This document shows, piece by piece, positions 42,213 to 51,104 of a DNA stretch of 64,000 bases. The notes beneath the pieces are model-generated. The model was given only the letters and a program-made list of their open reading frames with translations. It was not told where the DNA came from and made no database searches. The first letter of the stretch is position 1, and each line of letters starts with the position of its first letter. Location: assembly GCA_963733065.1 (NCBI GenBank), contig CAVTBT010000002.1, positions 1 through 64,000 of the forward strand, written 5' to 3'. This DNA is from CAVTBT01 sp963733065 (GTDB lineage Bacteria; Actinomycetota; Thermoleophilia; Gaiellales; Gaiellaceae). The translations under genes and the position numbers were made by a program.

Positions 42213-43073
42213 GTGCAGCAAGGAGCCGGCTTCTACGCGGGTGACCTGGGGAAGCTCCACTACCGCTGGTGGTCGGCAGAGTCCCCGAGCTGGGTGATCC
42301 TCTTCGCGCACGGCTTCGGAGACCACTCCGGCCGATACCAGCGCTACGCCGAGGCCGTCGTCCCGCGCGGCGGCGCCGTCGTGTGCCCAGACCTGCGAGG
42401 TCACGGCCTCTCGGACGGCGAGCGCGTGCTCATCGAGGACTTCGACGTCGTCGCGGCGGAGTTCCTGCGCGTCCGCGATGTGCCGGAGTTCCCGGCCGGC
42501 GTGCCGGTTGTCCTCGGCGGCCACTCCATGGGAGCGCTTGTGATCGCACGGGCCGCCACGAGCCAGGGCGAGCTGGACGTCGCCGGGCTTGCGCTCTCGG
42601 GCGCGCGCCTCGGCCGGTGGTCGGTCGCCGAGGATCTGCTCGCCCGCATCGAGAGCGGCGAGATCGACCCGGAGACGGGGGGTGGCGGGCATCCGCTGCT
42701 CGACCGGCGAACCGACCTGCCCCTCGACGCGCTGTCGCGCGACACGTCGATCGTCCAGCAGTTCCTGGACGACGAGTTGGCCTACCGCGGGCCGTACCCG
42801 ATCCCGACGCTGCGCGCGTACCTGCGCGCCGAGCAGCAGCTCGAGGACGCGGAGGAGGGCTCGATCGAGCTGCCCGTGCTCTACATGCACGGCGGCGGAG
42901 ACTTCATCTCGCCCTTCCGCGGCAGCGTCGATCGCCTGAACCAGCTCGTGGCCGGCGACTTCGAGGTCCGGATCTTCCCCGAGGTGCGCCATTCCATCTT
43001 CAACGAGCTCAACCGCGACGAGATCTTCGAGGTCCTCCTAGGCTTCGTCCATCGCGTCGTCCGGGAGGAGTAG
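42213..43073 (+). CDS. Alpha/beta hydrolase, lysophospholipase/monoacylglycerol-lipase type
   Basis: GTG 42213 follows GGGAGGCGA, giving 286 residues. An in-frame upstream extension to 42066 would cover the promoter and was not used. The hydrolase_4 pattern is clear: LFAHGFGDHSGRYQRYAE near residue 30, DLRGHGLSDG near 60, nucleophile GGHSMGALV near 105, Asp near 230 in HGGGDFISP and His in VRHSIFNE near 257. These enzymes cut esters or acyl groups. Three bases separate it from the amidohydrolase, so the two form an operon. Confidence 0.87.
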   Translation: MQQGAGFYAGDLGKLHYRWWSAESPSWVILFAHGFGDHSGRYQRYAEAVVPRGGAVVCPDLRGHGLSDGERVLIEDFDVVAAEFLRVRDVPEFPAGVPVVLGGHSMGALVIARAATSQGELDVAGLALSGARLGRWSVAEDLLARIESGEIDPETGGGGHPLLDRRTDLPLDALSRDTSIVQQFLDDELAYRGPYPIPTLRAYLRAEQQLEDAEEGSIELPVLYMHGGGDFISPFRGSVDRLNQLVAGDFEVRIFPEVRHSIFNELNRDEIFEVLLGFVHRVVREE

Positions 43074-43075
43074 CG

Positions 43076-44308
43076 ATGGCCGAGACCCTGATCCTGCGTG
43101 ACTGCCTCGCCGCCGACGCGCGCGGCGCGCGGGGCGAGACGGTCGACGTCGTCGTGCGCGACGGCCGGATCGCTGAGATCACAACCGCCGGTGCGGCGAA
43201 GGCGAACGGCGGCGCCGTGCGCGAGCTCCGCGTCAACGGCGGCACCGTCGTGCCGGGCCTAGTGAATATGCACGAGCACCTCAGCAACGCGCACCCGGGC
43301 ACCACGGAGGAGCGCTCCATCGCCGGCGAGGACGAGCTCGGCCGGGCGCTCCGCATGGCGGGCAACGCGCTCAAGGGGCTGCGAGCCGGTGTGACGAGCA
43401 TGCGCCTGGTCGGCGAGAAGGACGCCACCGACATGCGAGTCCGGGACGCGCTCGCCTCGAAGCGCATCGAGGGCCCGCGGCTGTGGACCGCCGGGGCGCC
43501 GCTCGACTACAAGGGCGGCCACGGCACGACGGTCGGCGGCCTCGAGGGCGACTCGCCCGACGAGTTCGAGCGCTTCGCGCGCGACCAGGTCGATGCCGGC
43601 GCCGACCTGATCAAGCTCATGATCTGCGACGGAGGCGCAGGCAAGGACCTTGCGACCGTGCAGTTCTCCGAGGAGGAGTTCGGTGCCGTCCGTGCCGTCG
43701 CGCGGGAGGCCGGGCTGCGCATGGCGCTCCACACCGCCGCCGTGCCGCATCCGATCATGGATCAGATCATCGATGACGGAGTCGACTCGCTCGAGCATTG
43801 CTACCTCGTCCCCGACGACCTCCTGCAGCGCTTCATCGAGAGCGACATCCTGCTCGTGATGACACCGCTCGTCGGCCGGTCGCCCGAGTACTTCGAGCGC
43901 ATTGAGCTGCCGCAGGACATGACCGACCGGCTCACCGAGGCAGGAAAGACGCACTGGCAGGCGATCTGCCTCGCCGTCGAGCGCGGCGCGCGCCTCGCGC
44001 TCGGCACCGACTTCCACTCGCATCTCGACTTCGGCGGCACGTGGGCGCCGGCACGCGAGCTCGAGGTCTACGAGGAGGCGGGGGCCGACCCGAAGACGAT
44101 CCTCGCGCTCGCGAGCCGCAACGGCGCCGGCTGGCTGGGCGTCGGCGACGAGCTCGGCCTCGTCGAGGAAGGCTTTCTCGCCGACCTGCTCGTGCTCGAC
44201 GAGAACCCGATCGAGGCGGGTGCCCCGGCTTTCCGCGGCCTCCGCCACGTGATCGCCGACGGCAGGGTGTTCGAGCCGCGCGCCGCGGAGCAGCCGGGGC
44301 GCGTCTGA
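43076..44308 (+). CDS. Metal-dependent amidohydrolase (imidazolonepropionase/prolidase-like)
   Basis: ATG 43076 follows GGGAGGAG, giving 410 residues; the frame is open back to 42269 only as a shadow of the hydrolase gene. Metal-binding features are NMHEHLSNAHPG near residue 62 (HxH), LIKLMICDG near 180, ALHTAA near 220, LEHCYLVP near 240 and the aspartate in GTDFHSHLDFGG near 310. The family opens cyclic amides or cleaves amide and C-N bonds. RidA follows at 20 bases. Confidence 0.88.
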   Translation: MAETLILRDCLAADARGARGETVDVVVRDGRIAEITTAGAAKANGGAVRELRVNGGTVVPGLVNMHEHLSNAHPGTTEERSIAGEDELGRALRMAGNALKGLRAGVTSMRLVGEKDATDMRVRDALASKRIEGPRLWTAGAPLDYKGGHGTTVGGLEGDSPDEFERFARDQVDAGADLIKLMICDGGAGKDLATVQFSEEEFGAVRAVAREAGLRMALHTAAVPHPIMDQIIDDGVDSLEHCYLVPDDLLQRFIESDILLVMTPLVGRSPEYFERIELPQDMTDRLTEAGKTHWQAICLAVERGARLALGTDFHSHLDFGGTWAPARELEVYEEAGADPKTILALASRNGAGWLGVGDELGLVEEGFLADLLVLDENPIEAGAPAFRGLRHVIADGRVFEPRAAEQPGRV

Positions 44309-44327
44309 GCCGCAGGGAGCCCGCACC

Positions 44328-44714
44328 ATGATCAAGCGCTACCGCGACGGCAGCGCCTTCGAGGCGGTCGCGAGCTACTGCCGGGCCGTGCGCTCGGGTC
44401 CGGCGGTGGCGGTCAGCGGCACGGCGGCGACTGCCCCCGACGGCAGCGCCCTGCATCCGGGGGACACGTACACGCAGACGAAGGACGCCTTCGAGCGCGC
44501 CGTCGCGGCCGCCCGCGAGCTCGGCGCCGAGCGCAACCACGTCGTTCGCACACGCGTGTTTCTCGGGCCGGGCAGTGAGTGGCGGGACGCAGTCCGCGCA
44601 CACCACGAGTTCTTCGAAGGCGTCGATCCGGCCAACACGACCCTCTACGTCGCGGGGTTCATCCCGGAGGGCGTGCTCGTGGAGGTCGAGCTCGACGCGT
44701 GGGTGGGGGAGTGA
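44328..44714 (+). CDS. RidA/YjgF-family protein (reactive imine deaminase type)
   Basis: ATG 44328 gives 128 residues, the usual size. Family features include AVAVSGTAATAPDG near residue 27, TYTQTKDAFERAVAAARELGAE near 48, VVRTRVFLG near 73 and a C-terminal GVLVEVELDAWVG with the conserved glutamate. RidA proteins hydrolyse enamines and imines made by flavin- or PLP-dependent enzymes, which fits its position among two DAO-type oxidases. The conserved arginine of the deaminating subclass seems placed in VVRTRVF, but the exact subclass is uncertain. It overlaps the GDSL gene by four bases. Confidence 0.88.
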   Translation: MIKRYRDGSAFEAVASYCRAVRSGPAVAVSGTAATAPDGSALHPGDTYTQTKDAFERAVAAARELGAERNHVVRTRVFLGPGSEWRDAVRAHHEFFEGVDPANTTLYVAGFIPEGVLVEVELDAWVGE

Positions 44715-45301
44715 CGAAGCTCCTCGTCGTCGGCCTTGGGGACTCGATCACCGCGGGCAACCCCGGCTGGGATCCCGACCCCGAGCGCCGCGCACTCGAG
44801 GATCCGGGCGACGACGAGACGAGCCAGTATCTCTACTGGGCCGCGCGCGCGAATCGGGGCCTGCGGTTCCGGAACCACGGCGTTGGCGGCGAGCGCACCG
44901 ACGAGATCAGGGCGCGCCTCGAGGAGGCGGTTGCCGGTGCGGACGTGATCGTCGTCCAGGGAGGGATCAACGACATCGTGCAGGGCCGCGCGATCGAGCT
45001 CGCGGCCGACGACCTGCGCGCCATGGTCCGGCGTTCGCAGGAGATCGCGCCGACGGTGCTGCTCGCGAACGTGCTGCCGTGGAACAACGGCTGGCCAGAG
45101 GCCGAGCCGAAGATCAGGGCCCTCAATGCGCTCATCGACGAGATCGGCGAGAGCGAAGGCGTGCAGGTGCTCCCGTTCCACGAGACGCTCGAGGACCGGG
45201 AAGCGCCGGGGCGGATGCGGGCCGACTGGACGCCCGACGGCAACCATCCGTCCGTCGAGGGCCACCGTCGGCTCGGCGAGCGCGCGTTCAGGCTTCCGTA
45301 G
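44711..45301 (+). CDS. SGNH/GDSL-type hydrolase
   Basis: GTG 44711 overlaps the RidA stop (GTGA), giving 196 residues. Block I is VVGLGDSITAGNPGW near residue 5, with Ser in GDSI. Block II Gly is in NHGVGGERTDE, block III GGINDIVQG has the oxyanion Asn, and block V is DGNHPSVEGH with Asp and His. All catalytic elements are present and there is no signal peptide, so it works in the cytoplasm on an ester or acyl group. It closes the four-gene run that starts at 42213. Confidence 0.88.
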   Translation: MTKLLVVGLGDSITAGNPGWDPDPERRALEDPGDDETSQYLYWAARANRGLRFRNHGVGGERTDEIRARLEEAVAGADVIVVQGGINDIVQGRAIELAADDLRAMVRRSQEIAPTVLLANVLPWNNGWPEAEPKIRALNALIDEIGESEGVQVLPFHETLEDREAPGRMRADWTPDGNHPSVEGHRRLGERAFRLP

Positions 45302-45351
45302 GTCGCCTCGACCGTGACCGGACGCGCCGCTCGCGAGGCCGGGTTCGCCGT

Positions 45352-45382
45352 TTGACATGACACCCGTCCTCACGAATAAACT
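45352..45382 (+). promoter_or_regulatory. Candidate promoter for the second DAO-transporter operon
   Basis: TTGACA (45352-45357) is followed after 17 bases by AATAAA (45375-45380), or after 19 by TAAACT. The bases TTGACATGACAC plus CGTC are shared with the promoter at 53658. ACTGGA follows, as after the -10 box at 39496. Confidence 0.6.
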
Positions 45383-45427
45383 GGACGGCCGTGCAAGATA
45401 TTGGAGTAGCCAGCCGGTGAGCAACGA

Positions 45428-46555
45428 GTGAAGGTCGCAGTCGTCGGCGGCGGCATCACGGGTCTCTCCGTCGCGTTCCACCTCGCCGAGCGCGGAGCCG
45501 ACGTCACGCTCCACGAGCGTACCCGTATCGGCGCCGAGGCCTCGGGCGTGCAGCCCGGCGGGGTGCGCCAGCAGTGGGGCACGCGCGTCAACATCCTGCT
45601 GGCGCGCGAGTCCGTCGGCTTCTACCGGCAGCTGGCGGAGCGGCTCGAGCCGCGTACCTCACCCAGGCTCGAACCGTGCGGGTATCTGTTCCTGGCGCAC
45701 TCGCCCGAGCGCCTCGCGGCGCTGGCGGGCGACGTCGCGCTCCAGCACGAGTTCGGCGTCCCGTCGGAGCTCCTCGTCCCCGACGACATCGCGGAGCTCG
45801 TCCCCGGAATCGATACGAGGCACGTGGTCGGAGCGTCGTTCTGCGCCGAGGACGGCTACTTCGACCAGCCCCAGGCGGTCGTGGAGGCGTTCGCGAGCGC
45901 CTGCGAGGCGCGCGGGGTGGCGATCGAGCGCTCGACCGTGACCGGCCTCGTCGCGAACGGCGCCGGCTGGTCGCTCGAACGCCTCGAAGGACAGGCGGCC
46001 GATGCCGAAGCCGTGGTCGTCGCGACCGGCTACGACACGCCGGCGCTCTTCGGCACGCTGGGCGTCGACGTCCCGATCGCAAAGGAGGCCCGCTACCTGC
46101 TGTTCAGCGACCCGATCCGGGAGCGCCTGCTCGAGCCGCTCGTTGTCTCGGCCGAGCGGCGCTTCGCGGCCAAGCACCTCAGCAACGGCCGTGTCCTTGC
46201 CAGCGACCTTGCCGCGATGGGCGAGCCGGACGAGAACGCCCCCGTCTGGCGCGCCAACGTCCGTGAGATCGCGCGCCAACTGGTACCCGTCCTCGAATAT
46301 GTGACGTATCCGATCGTGGTCGAAGGGTTCTACGACGTGACGCCTGACCACCAGCCGCTGATCGGGCCGGTGCTGGACAATGACGGCCTCTGGGTCGCCG
46401 CCGGCTTCAGCGGCCACGGCTTCATGCTGGCGCCGGCCGTCGGCCGGATCGTGGCTGACGGCGTCGTCGACGGTCGTTACGACCCCGCGCTCGAGTCCTT
46501 CGCGCTCGGGCGGTTCGAGCGCGGTCCTCTCACGCCGGAGCTCCAGATTGTCTGA
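45428..46555 (+). CDS. FAD-dependent DAO-family amine/amino-acid oxidoreductase (second copy)
   Basis: GTG 45428 gives 375 residues. It has VVGGGITGLSVAFHLAERGA at the N-terminus, GVQPGGVRQQWGTRVN near 40, SFCAEDGYFDQPQAVVEAF near 140 and VAAGFSGHGFMLAPAVGR near 325. Layout and motifs match the paralogue at 40911 over the whole length, so a duplication with divergence is likely. It should oxidise a C-N bond to an imine with FAD. It opens the operon that includes transporter system 2; the substrate-binding gene follows after 28 bases. Confidence 0.88.
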   Translation: MKVAVVGGGITGLSVAFHLAERGADVTLHERTRIGAEASGVQPGGVRQQWGTRVNILLARESVGFYRQLAERLEPRTSPRLEPCGYLFLAHSPERLAALAGDVALQHEFGVPSELLVPDDIAELVPGIDTRHVVGASFCAEDGYFDQPQAVVEAFASACEARGVAIERSTVTGLVANGAGWSLERLEGQAADAEAVVVATGYDTPALFGTLGVDVPIAKEARYLLFSDPIRERLLEPLVVSAERRFAAKHLSNGRVLASDLAAMGEPDENAPVWRANVREIARQLVPVLEYVTYPIVVEGFYDVTPDHQPLIGPVLDNDGLWVAAGFSGHGFMLAPAVGRIVADGVVDGRYDPALESFALGRFERGPLTPELQIV

Positions 46556-46583
46556 GCCGTTTCCATCTCCAAGGAGGGAGCAC

Positions 46584-48195
46584 ATGCACAGGGCGGCGCA
46601 CATCCGACGCCGTACGGTGACCGCGGCCCTTGCGGGCGTTGCATTGCTGGCGCTCGTCGCCGCGGCCGCATACGCCTCGCCGGGACCCGACCGGAAGGAC
46701 GGCGGGAGCAGCACGCTCGTCGTCGACAGCTCGTTCGTCGTGCAGACCATCGACCCGCAGCGGATGTTCGAGCCGACCTCGCAGATCGCGGTGAAGGGCC
46801 TGTACGACACGCTGCTGACCTTCCGCGGCGGCAGCACGCAGCCGTTGCCGTGGCTGGCGCGCTCGTGGCGCGTCTCGGGCGACGCGAAGACGATCACCTT
46901 CAACCTGCGGCGCGACGCCCGCTTCTCGGACGGCACGCCCATCACCTCCGCTGACGTCGTCTTCTCGTTCCGGCGCCTGATCAATCTCAAGGGCTCGCCG
47001 TCGTTCCTGCTGGCCGGCGTGCGCGTGTCGGCGCCCGACAGCTACACGGTCGTCCTGCGGTCGGCGCAGCCGAACCCGGCGCTGCTGCGAATCGTGCCGA
47101 ACCCGTCGCTCGGCATCGTCAACTCGAAGGTGGTGAAGGCGAACGGCGGCACCGACGCCGTCGGAGCGGACAAGACCGACAAGGCCGAGCCGTTCCTGCT
47201 GCGCGAGTCGGCCGGCTCGGGCCCGTACATCCTGCGCAGCTACAGCAACCGGACGCAGATCATCCTCGAGGCGAACCCGCGCTTCTGGGGGCCGAAGCCG
47301 ACGCTTCCAGACCGTGGTCATCCGCAACATGCCCGCCCCGACGCAGCTGCTGAACGTCCAGCGCGGCCAGAACGAGATCGCGCTCGACCTCTCGGCCCAG
47401 CAGGCGTCGACGCTGCGCAGCCGGAGCAATCTCCGGGTCGTCACGAACGCCTCGCCGAACCTGTTCAACATCGACATCAACACGGATCCGAAGATCTCGG
47501 CGACGGCCGCGAACAAGGACATCCAGACGGCGATCCGCTATGCGCTCGACTACCCGTCGTTCGTGAAGCTGTCCGGCCCCGGTGCCGTGCAGGCCCCGGG
47601 CATGATCCCGACCACGTTCATCGGCCACCTCCCGCCCTCTGCGCGGATCAAGCGCAACCTGACGCGGGCGCGTGCCGCGGTGGCACGGTCCGGGATCGAC
47701 GACCCGCAGATCACGATGACGTACCCCTCCGAGCTGACCGTCAACGGCATCTCCTTCGCGACGTTGGCGCAGAAGACGAAGGCGAACCTCGCCCAGGTCG
47801 GGATCGAGGTCACGCTCGTCGGCAAGCCCGTCAACGCGTTCCTCGAGACATACGCGGCCGGGAAGCACGAGATGAGCCAGTCGTACTGGGCGCCGGACTA
47901 TCCGGACCCGAACGACTACCTCGTCTTCACGCCGGGCGGCCTCGCCGCGAACCGCGTGAACTGGGGTGCCGCGGACGACCGGCCGCTCGCCGCGCTCGCC
48001 ACGCGCGCGCAGCGCACCGTCAGCGACACGAGGCGGGCCGCGCTGTTCCGCCAGATCGGGCGGATCATGAACCAGCGGGCGCCGTTCTTCCCGCTGTTCC
48101 AGCCGGCACAGGCGATCGTGTCGAGCAGCAACCTCACGAACGCCACGCTGGGCGTGATCTGGCCGCTCGACGTGAGGGCGGTTGGCAGCCGCTAG
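46584..48195 (+). pseudogene. dppA: Dipeptide-type ABC substrate-binding protein (system 2), one frameshift
   Basis: ATG 46584 follows AAGGAGGGAG. A signal peptide is followed by the SBP_bac_5 pattern (YDTLLTFRGG, then FNLRRDARFSDGTPITSADV) to FWGPKPT at 47303. One extra C at about 47304 shifts the frame; the true continuation FQTVVIRNMPAPTQLLN and on to DVRAVGSR lies in the next frame and stops at 48195. Mended, it is about 536 residues and a paralogue of the protein at 37627. A lone indel in an otherwise intact transporter operon may be a sequencing error. It would deliver the ligand to the permeases encoded next. Confidence 0.85.
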
Positions 48196-49258
48196 CCCAT
48201 CGACCACAGCGCCAGGGCGCCCGCGTGCGCGAGCGCCCTGGCCGTTCCTTCGCTTCCTCGGGCGCCGCCTCGTCGCGCTCGTTGTGCTCGCCCTCGGGAT
48301 CACGTTCGTCACGTTCGTCCTGACGAAGATGGTGCCCGGTGACCCCGCGCTCGCCGCGCTCGGGCCCGTCACGTCGGCCGACCCCGAGGCGGTCGCGGCC
48401 TACCACGACAAGTGGGGGCTGGATGAGCCGCTGCCCGCCCAGTACGCCACGTACCTCTGGAACCTGCTGCACGGCGACCTCGGCACGTCGCAGCTCTCGC
48501 AGCAGCCGGTCGCGGACGATCTGCGCGAGGCGATCCCGGCCACGATGGAGCTCGCGTTCCTCGCCATCACCATCGCGATCCTCGTCGGCGTCCCGCTCGG
48601 GATCATCGGCGCCATCCGACAGAACCGACCCACCGACCATGCGCTGCGGGTCGTGTCGCTCGCGGGCATCTCGATGCCGACCTTCTGGCTCGCGCTGCTT
48701 GCGCTCTACGTCTTCTTCTTCCGGCTGAACTGGTTCCCGGGCGGCGGCCGGCTCGATCCCGGCGTGCTGCCGGCCGACGAGATCACGGGCATGTACACCG
48801 TGGACGCCCTGCTCCAGGGCGAGTGGTCGATCGCGTGGGACGCTTTCCACCACCTCGTCCTCCCGGCGCTCGTCCTCGCCGCGTTCAACGTGAGCCTGAT
48901 CTCGCGCTACACGCGGTCGGCCGTCCTGGAGGTGCTCCACGACGACTACGTGCGCGCCGCCCGGGCGAGGGGCCTGCCGGAACGGGTAGTCGTGCCGCGC
49001 TACGTGCTGCGGGCGGCGCTGCCCGCGGTCGTGACCGTGCTCGGCCTCGTCTTCGCGAACGTCCTGACCGGTGCCGTCCTGGTCGAGAGCATCTTCGCCT
49101 GGCCGGGGATCGGCGCGTACGCGTACCAGGCTTCGATCGAGCTCGACCTGCCGGCGATCATGGGAGTCAGCCTCTTCGTCGCCGTCGTGTACGTGACGAT
49201 CAACTTCGTCATCGACGTGCTCTACGGCGTCATCGACCCGCGGCTGAGGCTGACGTGA
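48182..49258 (+). CDS. dppB: Dipeptide-type ABC permease, DppB type (system 2)
   Basis: TTG 48182 overlaps the preceding stop by 14 bases and gives 358 residues. The first helix lies at about 30-50 (LVALVVLALGITFVTFVLT). LLHGDLGTSQLSQQPV near 100, the EAA loop DYVRAARARGLPERVVV near 255 and a C-terminal VLYGVIDPRLRLT follow. Six helices are expected. It is similar along its length to the system 1 permease at 33432, which also uses a TTG start by overlap. Confidence 0.88.
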   Translation: MAAASPSTTAPGRPRARAPWPFLRFLGRRLVALVVLALGITFVTFVLTKMVPGDPALAALGPVTSADPEAVAAYHDKWGLDEPLPAQYATYLWNLLHGDLGTSQLSQQPVADDLREAIPATMELAFLAITIAILVGVPLGIIGAIRQNRPTDHALRVVSLAGISMPTFWLALLALYVFFFRLNWFPGGGRLDPGVLPADEITGMYTVDALLQGEWSIAWDAFHHLVLPALVLAAFNVSLISRYTRSAVLEVLHDDYVRAARARGLPERVVVPRYVLRAALPAVVTVLGLVFANVLTGAVLVESIFAWPGIGAYAYQASIELDLPAIMGVSLFVAVVYVTINFVIDVLYGVIDPRLRLT

Positions 49259-50136
49259 CGACCGGGCCGGTCGCCATCCCGCCCGTCGAGACTCGGCGCC
49301 GCCGTCGCGCCGGGAGGGTGCTCAGGGACCCGCTCACCGTTCTCGGCATCGCGATCGCGGTCGCCTGGATCGTGATCGCGATCGGCGCGCCTCTCTTCGC
49401 CCCGTACGACCCGCTCGCACAGGATTTCGAGCTCCTCCAGCCCCCGTCCCGCGAGCATCTCTTCGGCACGGACGAGCTCGGCCGCGACGTGCTCAGCCGC
49501 GTCATCTACGGCGCCCGGCTGTCGCTGCCGCTGGCGCTGCTCCTCGTCACCCTCGCCGTGCTCCTCGGCGGCGTCCTCGGCGCCATCGCAGGCTACTTCC
49601 GCTCCTGGTCCGACACCGTCGTGATGCGGGCTACCGACCTCGTCTTCGCCTTCCCGGCCATCATCCTGGCGATGGTGGTGACGGCGTCGCTGGGGCCGAA
49701 CATCCGGAATGCCGTCCTCGCCATCGTCATCGTCGCCTGGCCCGCGTATGCGCGCGTTGTCCGCGGCCTCGTACTCTCGCTCGGCGACTCCGAGTTCGTC
49801 CAGGCGTCGCGCCTGCTCGGCTCATCCTCGCGCCGCGCGCTCGTCAGAGACATTCTCCCGAACCTTGCCGGCCCGGTCGTCGTGCTCGCCATGCTCGACC
49901 TCGCCAACGCGATCCTGCTCCTCGCTGGGTTGTCGTTCCTCGGGCTCGGCGCGCAGCCGCCGGACCCGGAATGGGGCTCGATGGTCGCTGTCGGCACGCA
50001 GTACTTCCAGAACTGGTGGGTGGGGACGTTCCCCGGGCTCGCCATTTTCAGCGCCGTGCTCGCGTTCAACTTCCTCGGTGACAGCCTCCGCGACTGGCTC
50101 GACCCGCGCGGCGTCTCGCGCCGGACGCAGGGGTAG
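49255..50136 (+). CDS. dppC: Dipeptide-type ABC permease, DppC type (system 2)
   Basis: GTG 49255 overlaps the dppB stop (GTGA), giving 293 residues; the frame open back to 48823 is a shadow. It has an N-terminal helix near residue 28, the signature HLFGTDELGRDVLSRVIYG near 68, an EAA loop ASRLLGSSSRRALVRDILPN near 185 and a terminal SLRDWLDPRG. It partners the permease at 48182. Confidence 0.9.
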   Translation: MTTGPVAIPPVETRRRRRAGRVLRDPLTVLGIAIAVAWIVIAIGAPLFAPYDPLAQDFELLQPPSREHLFGTDELGRDVLSRVIYGARLSLPLALLLVTLAVLLGGVLGAIAGYFRSWSDTVVMRATDLVFAFPAIILAMVVTASLGPNIRNAVLAIVIVAWPAYARVVRGLVLSLGDSEFVQASRLLGSSSRRALVRDILPNLAGPVVVLAMLDLANAILLLAGLSFLGLGAQPPDPEWGSMVAVGTQYFQNWWVGTFPGLAIFSAVLAFNFLGDSLRDWLDPRGVSRRTQG

Positions 50137-50138
50137 TC

Positions 50139-51104
50139 GTGGCGCTCCTCGCGGTCAACGGTCTTCGGGTGAGCGTCACCTCGGGTCGCCAGCCGCTCGA
50201 GCTCGTGTCCGGCGTCACCTACGCCGTGGAGGAGAGCCGGGTGTTCGGCATCGCCGGCGAGAGCGGCAGCGGCAAGACGGTGTCGGTGCTGGCGTTGCTC
50301 GGGCTGCTGCCGCGCGGCACGGCCGTGAGCGGGCAGGCGCTCTTCGAGGGCGCCGATCTGCTGGCGATGCGGAGCTCGCGGCTGCGCCGAGTCTGCGGAC
50401 GGGAGATCGGGCTCGTCTTCCAGGACCCCCTGACCTCGTTTCACCCGATGCTCTCCGTCGGCAGGCAGATGACCGACCACCTGCGCCACCACTACGGCAC
50501 GAGCCGCGCCGAGGCGCGGAGGCGTGCGGTGGCACTGCTCGACGAGGTACGGATCCCGGATCCGGAGGTGGCGCTCGCACGCTACCCGCACGAGTTCTCC
50601 GGCGGCATGCGGCAGCGCATCGCGATCGCGGGTGCACTCATGTGCGAGCCGCGCCTGCTCATCGCGGACGAGCCGACGACCGCGCTCGACGTGACCGTGC
50701 AGGCGGGCGTGCTGCGGCTACTCGACGGCCTGCGGCGCGACCGCGGGCTGTCGGTGATCCTCATCACGCACGACCTCGGCGTCATGTCGGCCGTCGCGGA
50801 CGAACTGGCGGTCTTCTACGGCGGCCGCATCGTGGAGGCGGGCCCGACACCGACGCTGCTGACAACCCCGCGCCACCCGTACACGCGGGCGCTGCTCGAG
50901 GCGCTGCCGCATCCCGAGCGCGAACGCGGCTCGGCGTTGCGTGGGATCCCTGGGCCGGCTGCCCACCCGGGCGACATCCCGAGCGGCTGTGCGTTCCACC
51001 CGCGCTGCGACTACGCCGTCGACGGTTGCCGTGTGCACACGCCCGAGCTCGTGCGCGCCGGCGACCAGGCGTTCGCGTGTCCCGTCGACCCCTTCGCACC
51101 GTGA
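50139..51104 (+). CDS. dppD: Dipeptide/oligopeptide ABC transporter ATPase, DppD type (system 2)
   Basis: GTG 50139 follows dppC by two bases; 321 residues. Walker A GESGSGKTV near residue 41, VFQDPLTSFHPM, signature FSGGMRQR, Walker B LLIADEPTTALD and ITHDLGV are all present. The C-terminal GCAFHPRCDYAVDGC is the oligopeptide-family motif. It overlaps dppF by four bases. Confidence 0.9.
   Translation: MALLAVNGLRVSVTSGRQPLELVSGVTYAVEESRVFGIAGESGSGKTVSVLALLGLLPRGTAVSGQALFEGADLLAMRSSRLRRVCGREIGLVFQDPLTSFHPMLSVGRQMTDHLRHHYGTSRAEARRRAVALLDEVRIPDPEVALARYPHEFSGGMRQRIAIAGALMCEPRLLIADEPTTALDVTVQAGVLRLLDGLRRDRGLSVILITHDLGVMSAVADELAVFYGGRIVEAGPTPTLLTTPRHPYTRALLEALPHPERERGSALRGIPGPAAHPGDIPSGCAFHPRCDYAVDGCRVHTPELVRAGDQAFACPVDPFAP

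Noticed and set aside
42269..43075. In-frame extension of the amidohydrolase into a 679-residue 'fusion' protein
   Set aside because: The extension reads the out-of-frame shadow of the alpha/beta hydrolase gene (Arg/Pro-rich, no fold), and ATG 43076 has a good ribosome-binding site and family-like N-terminus.
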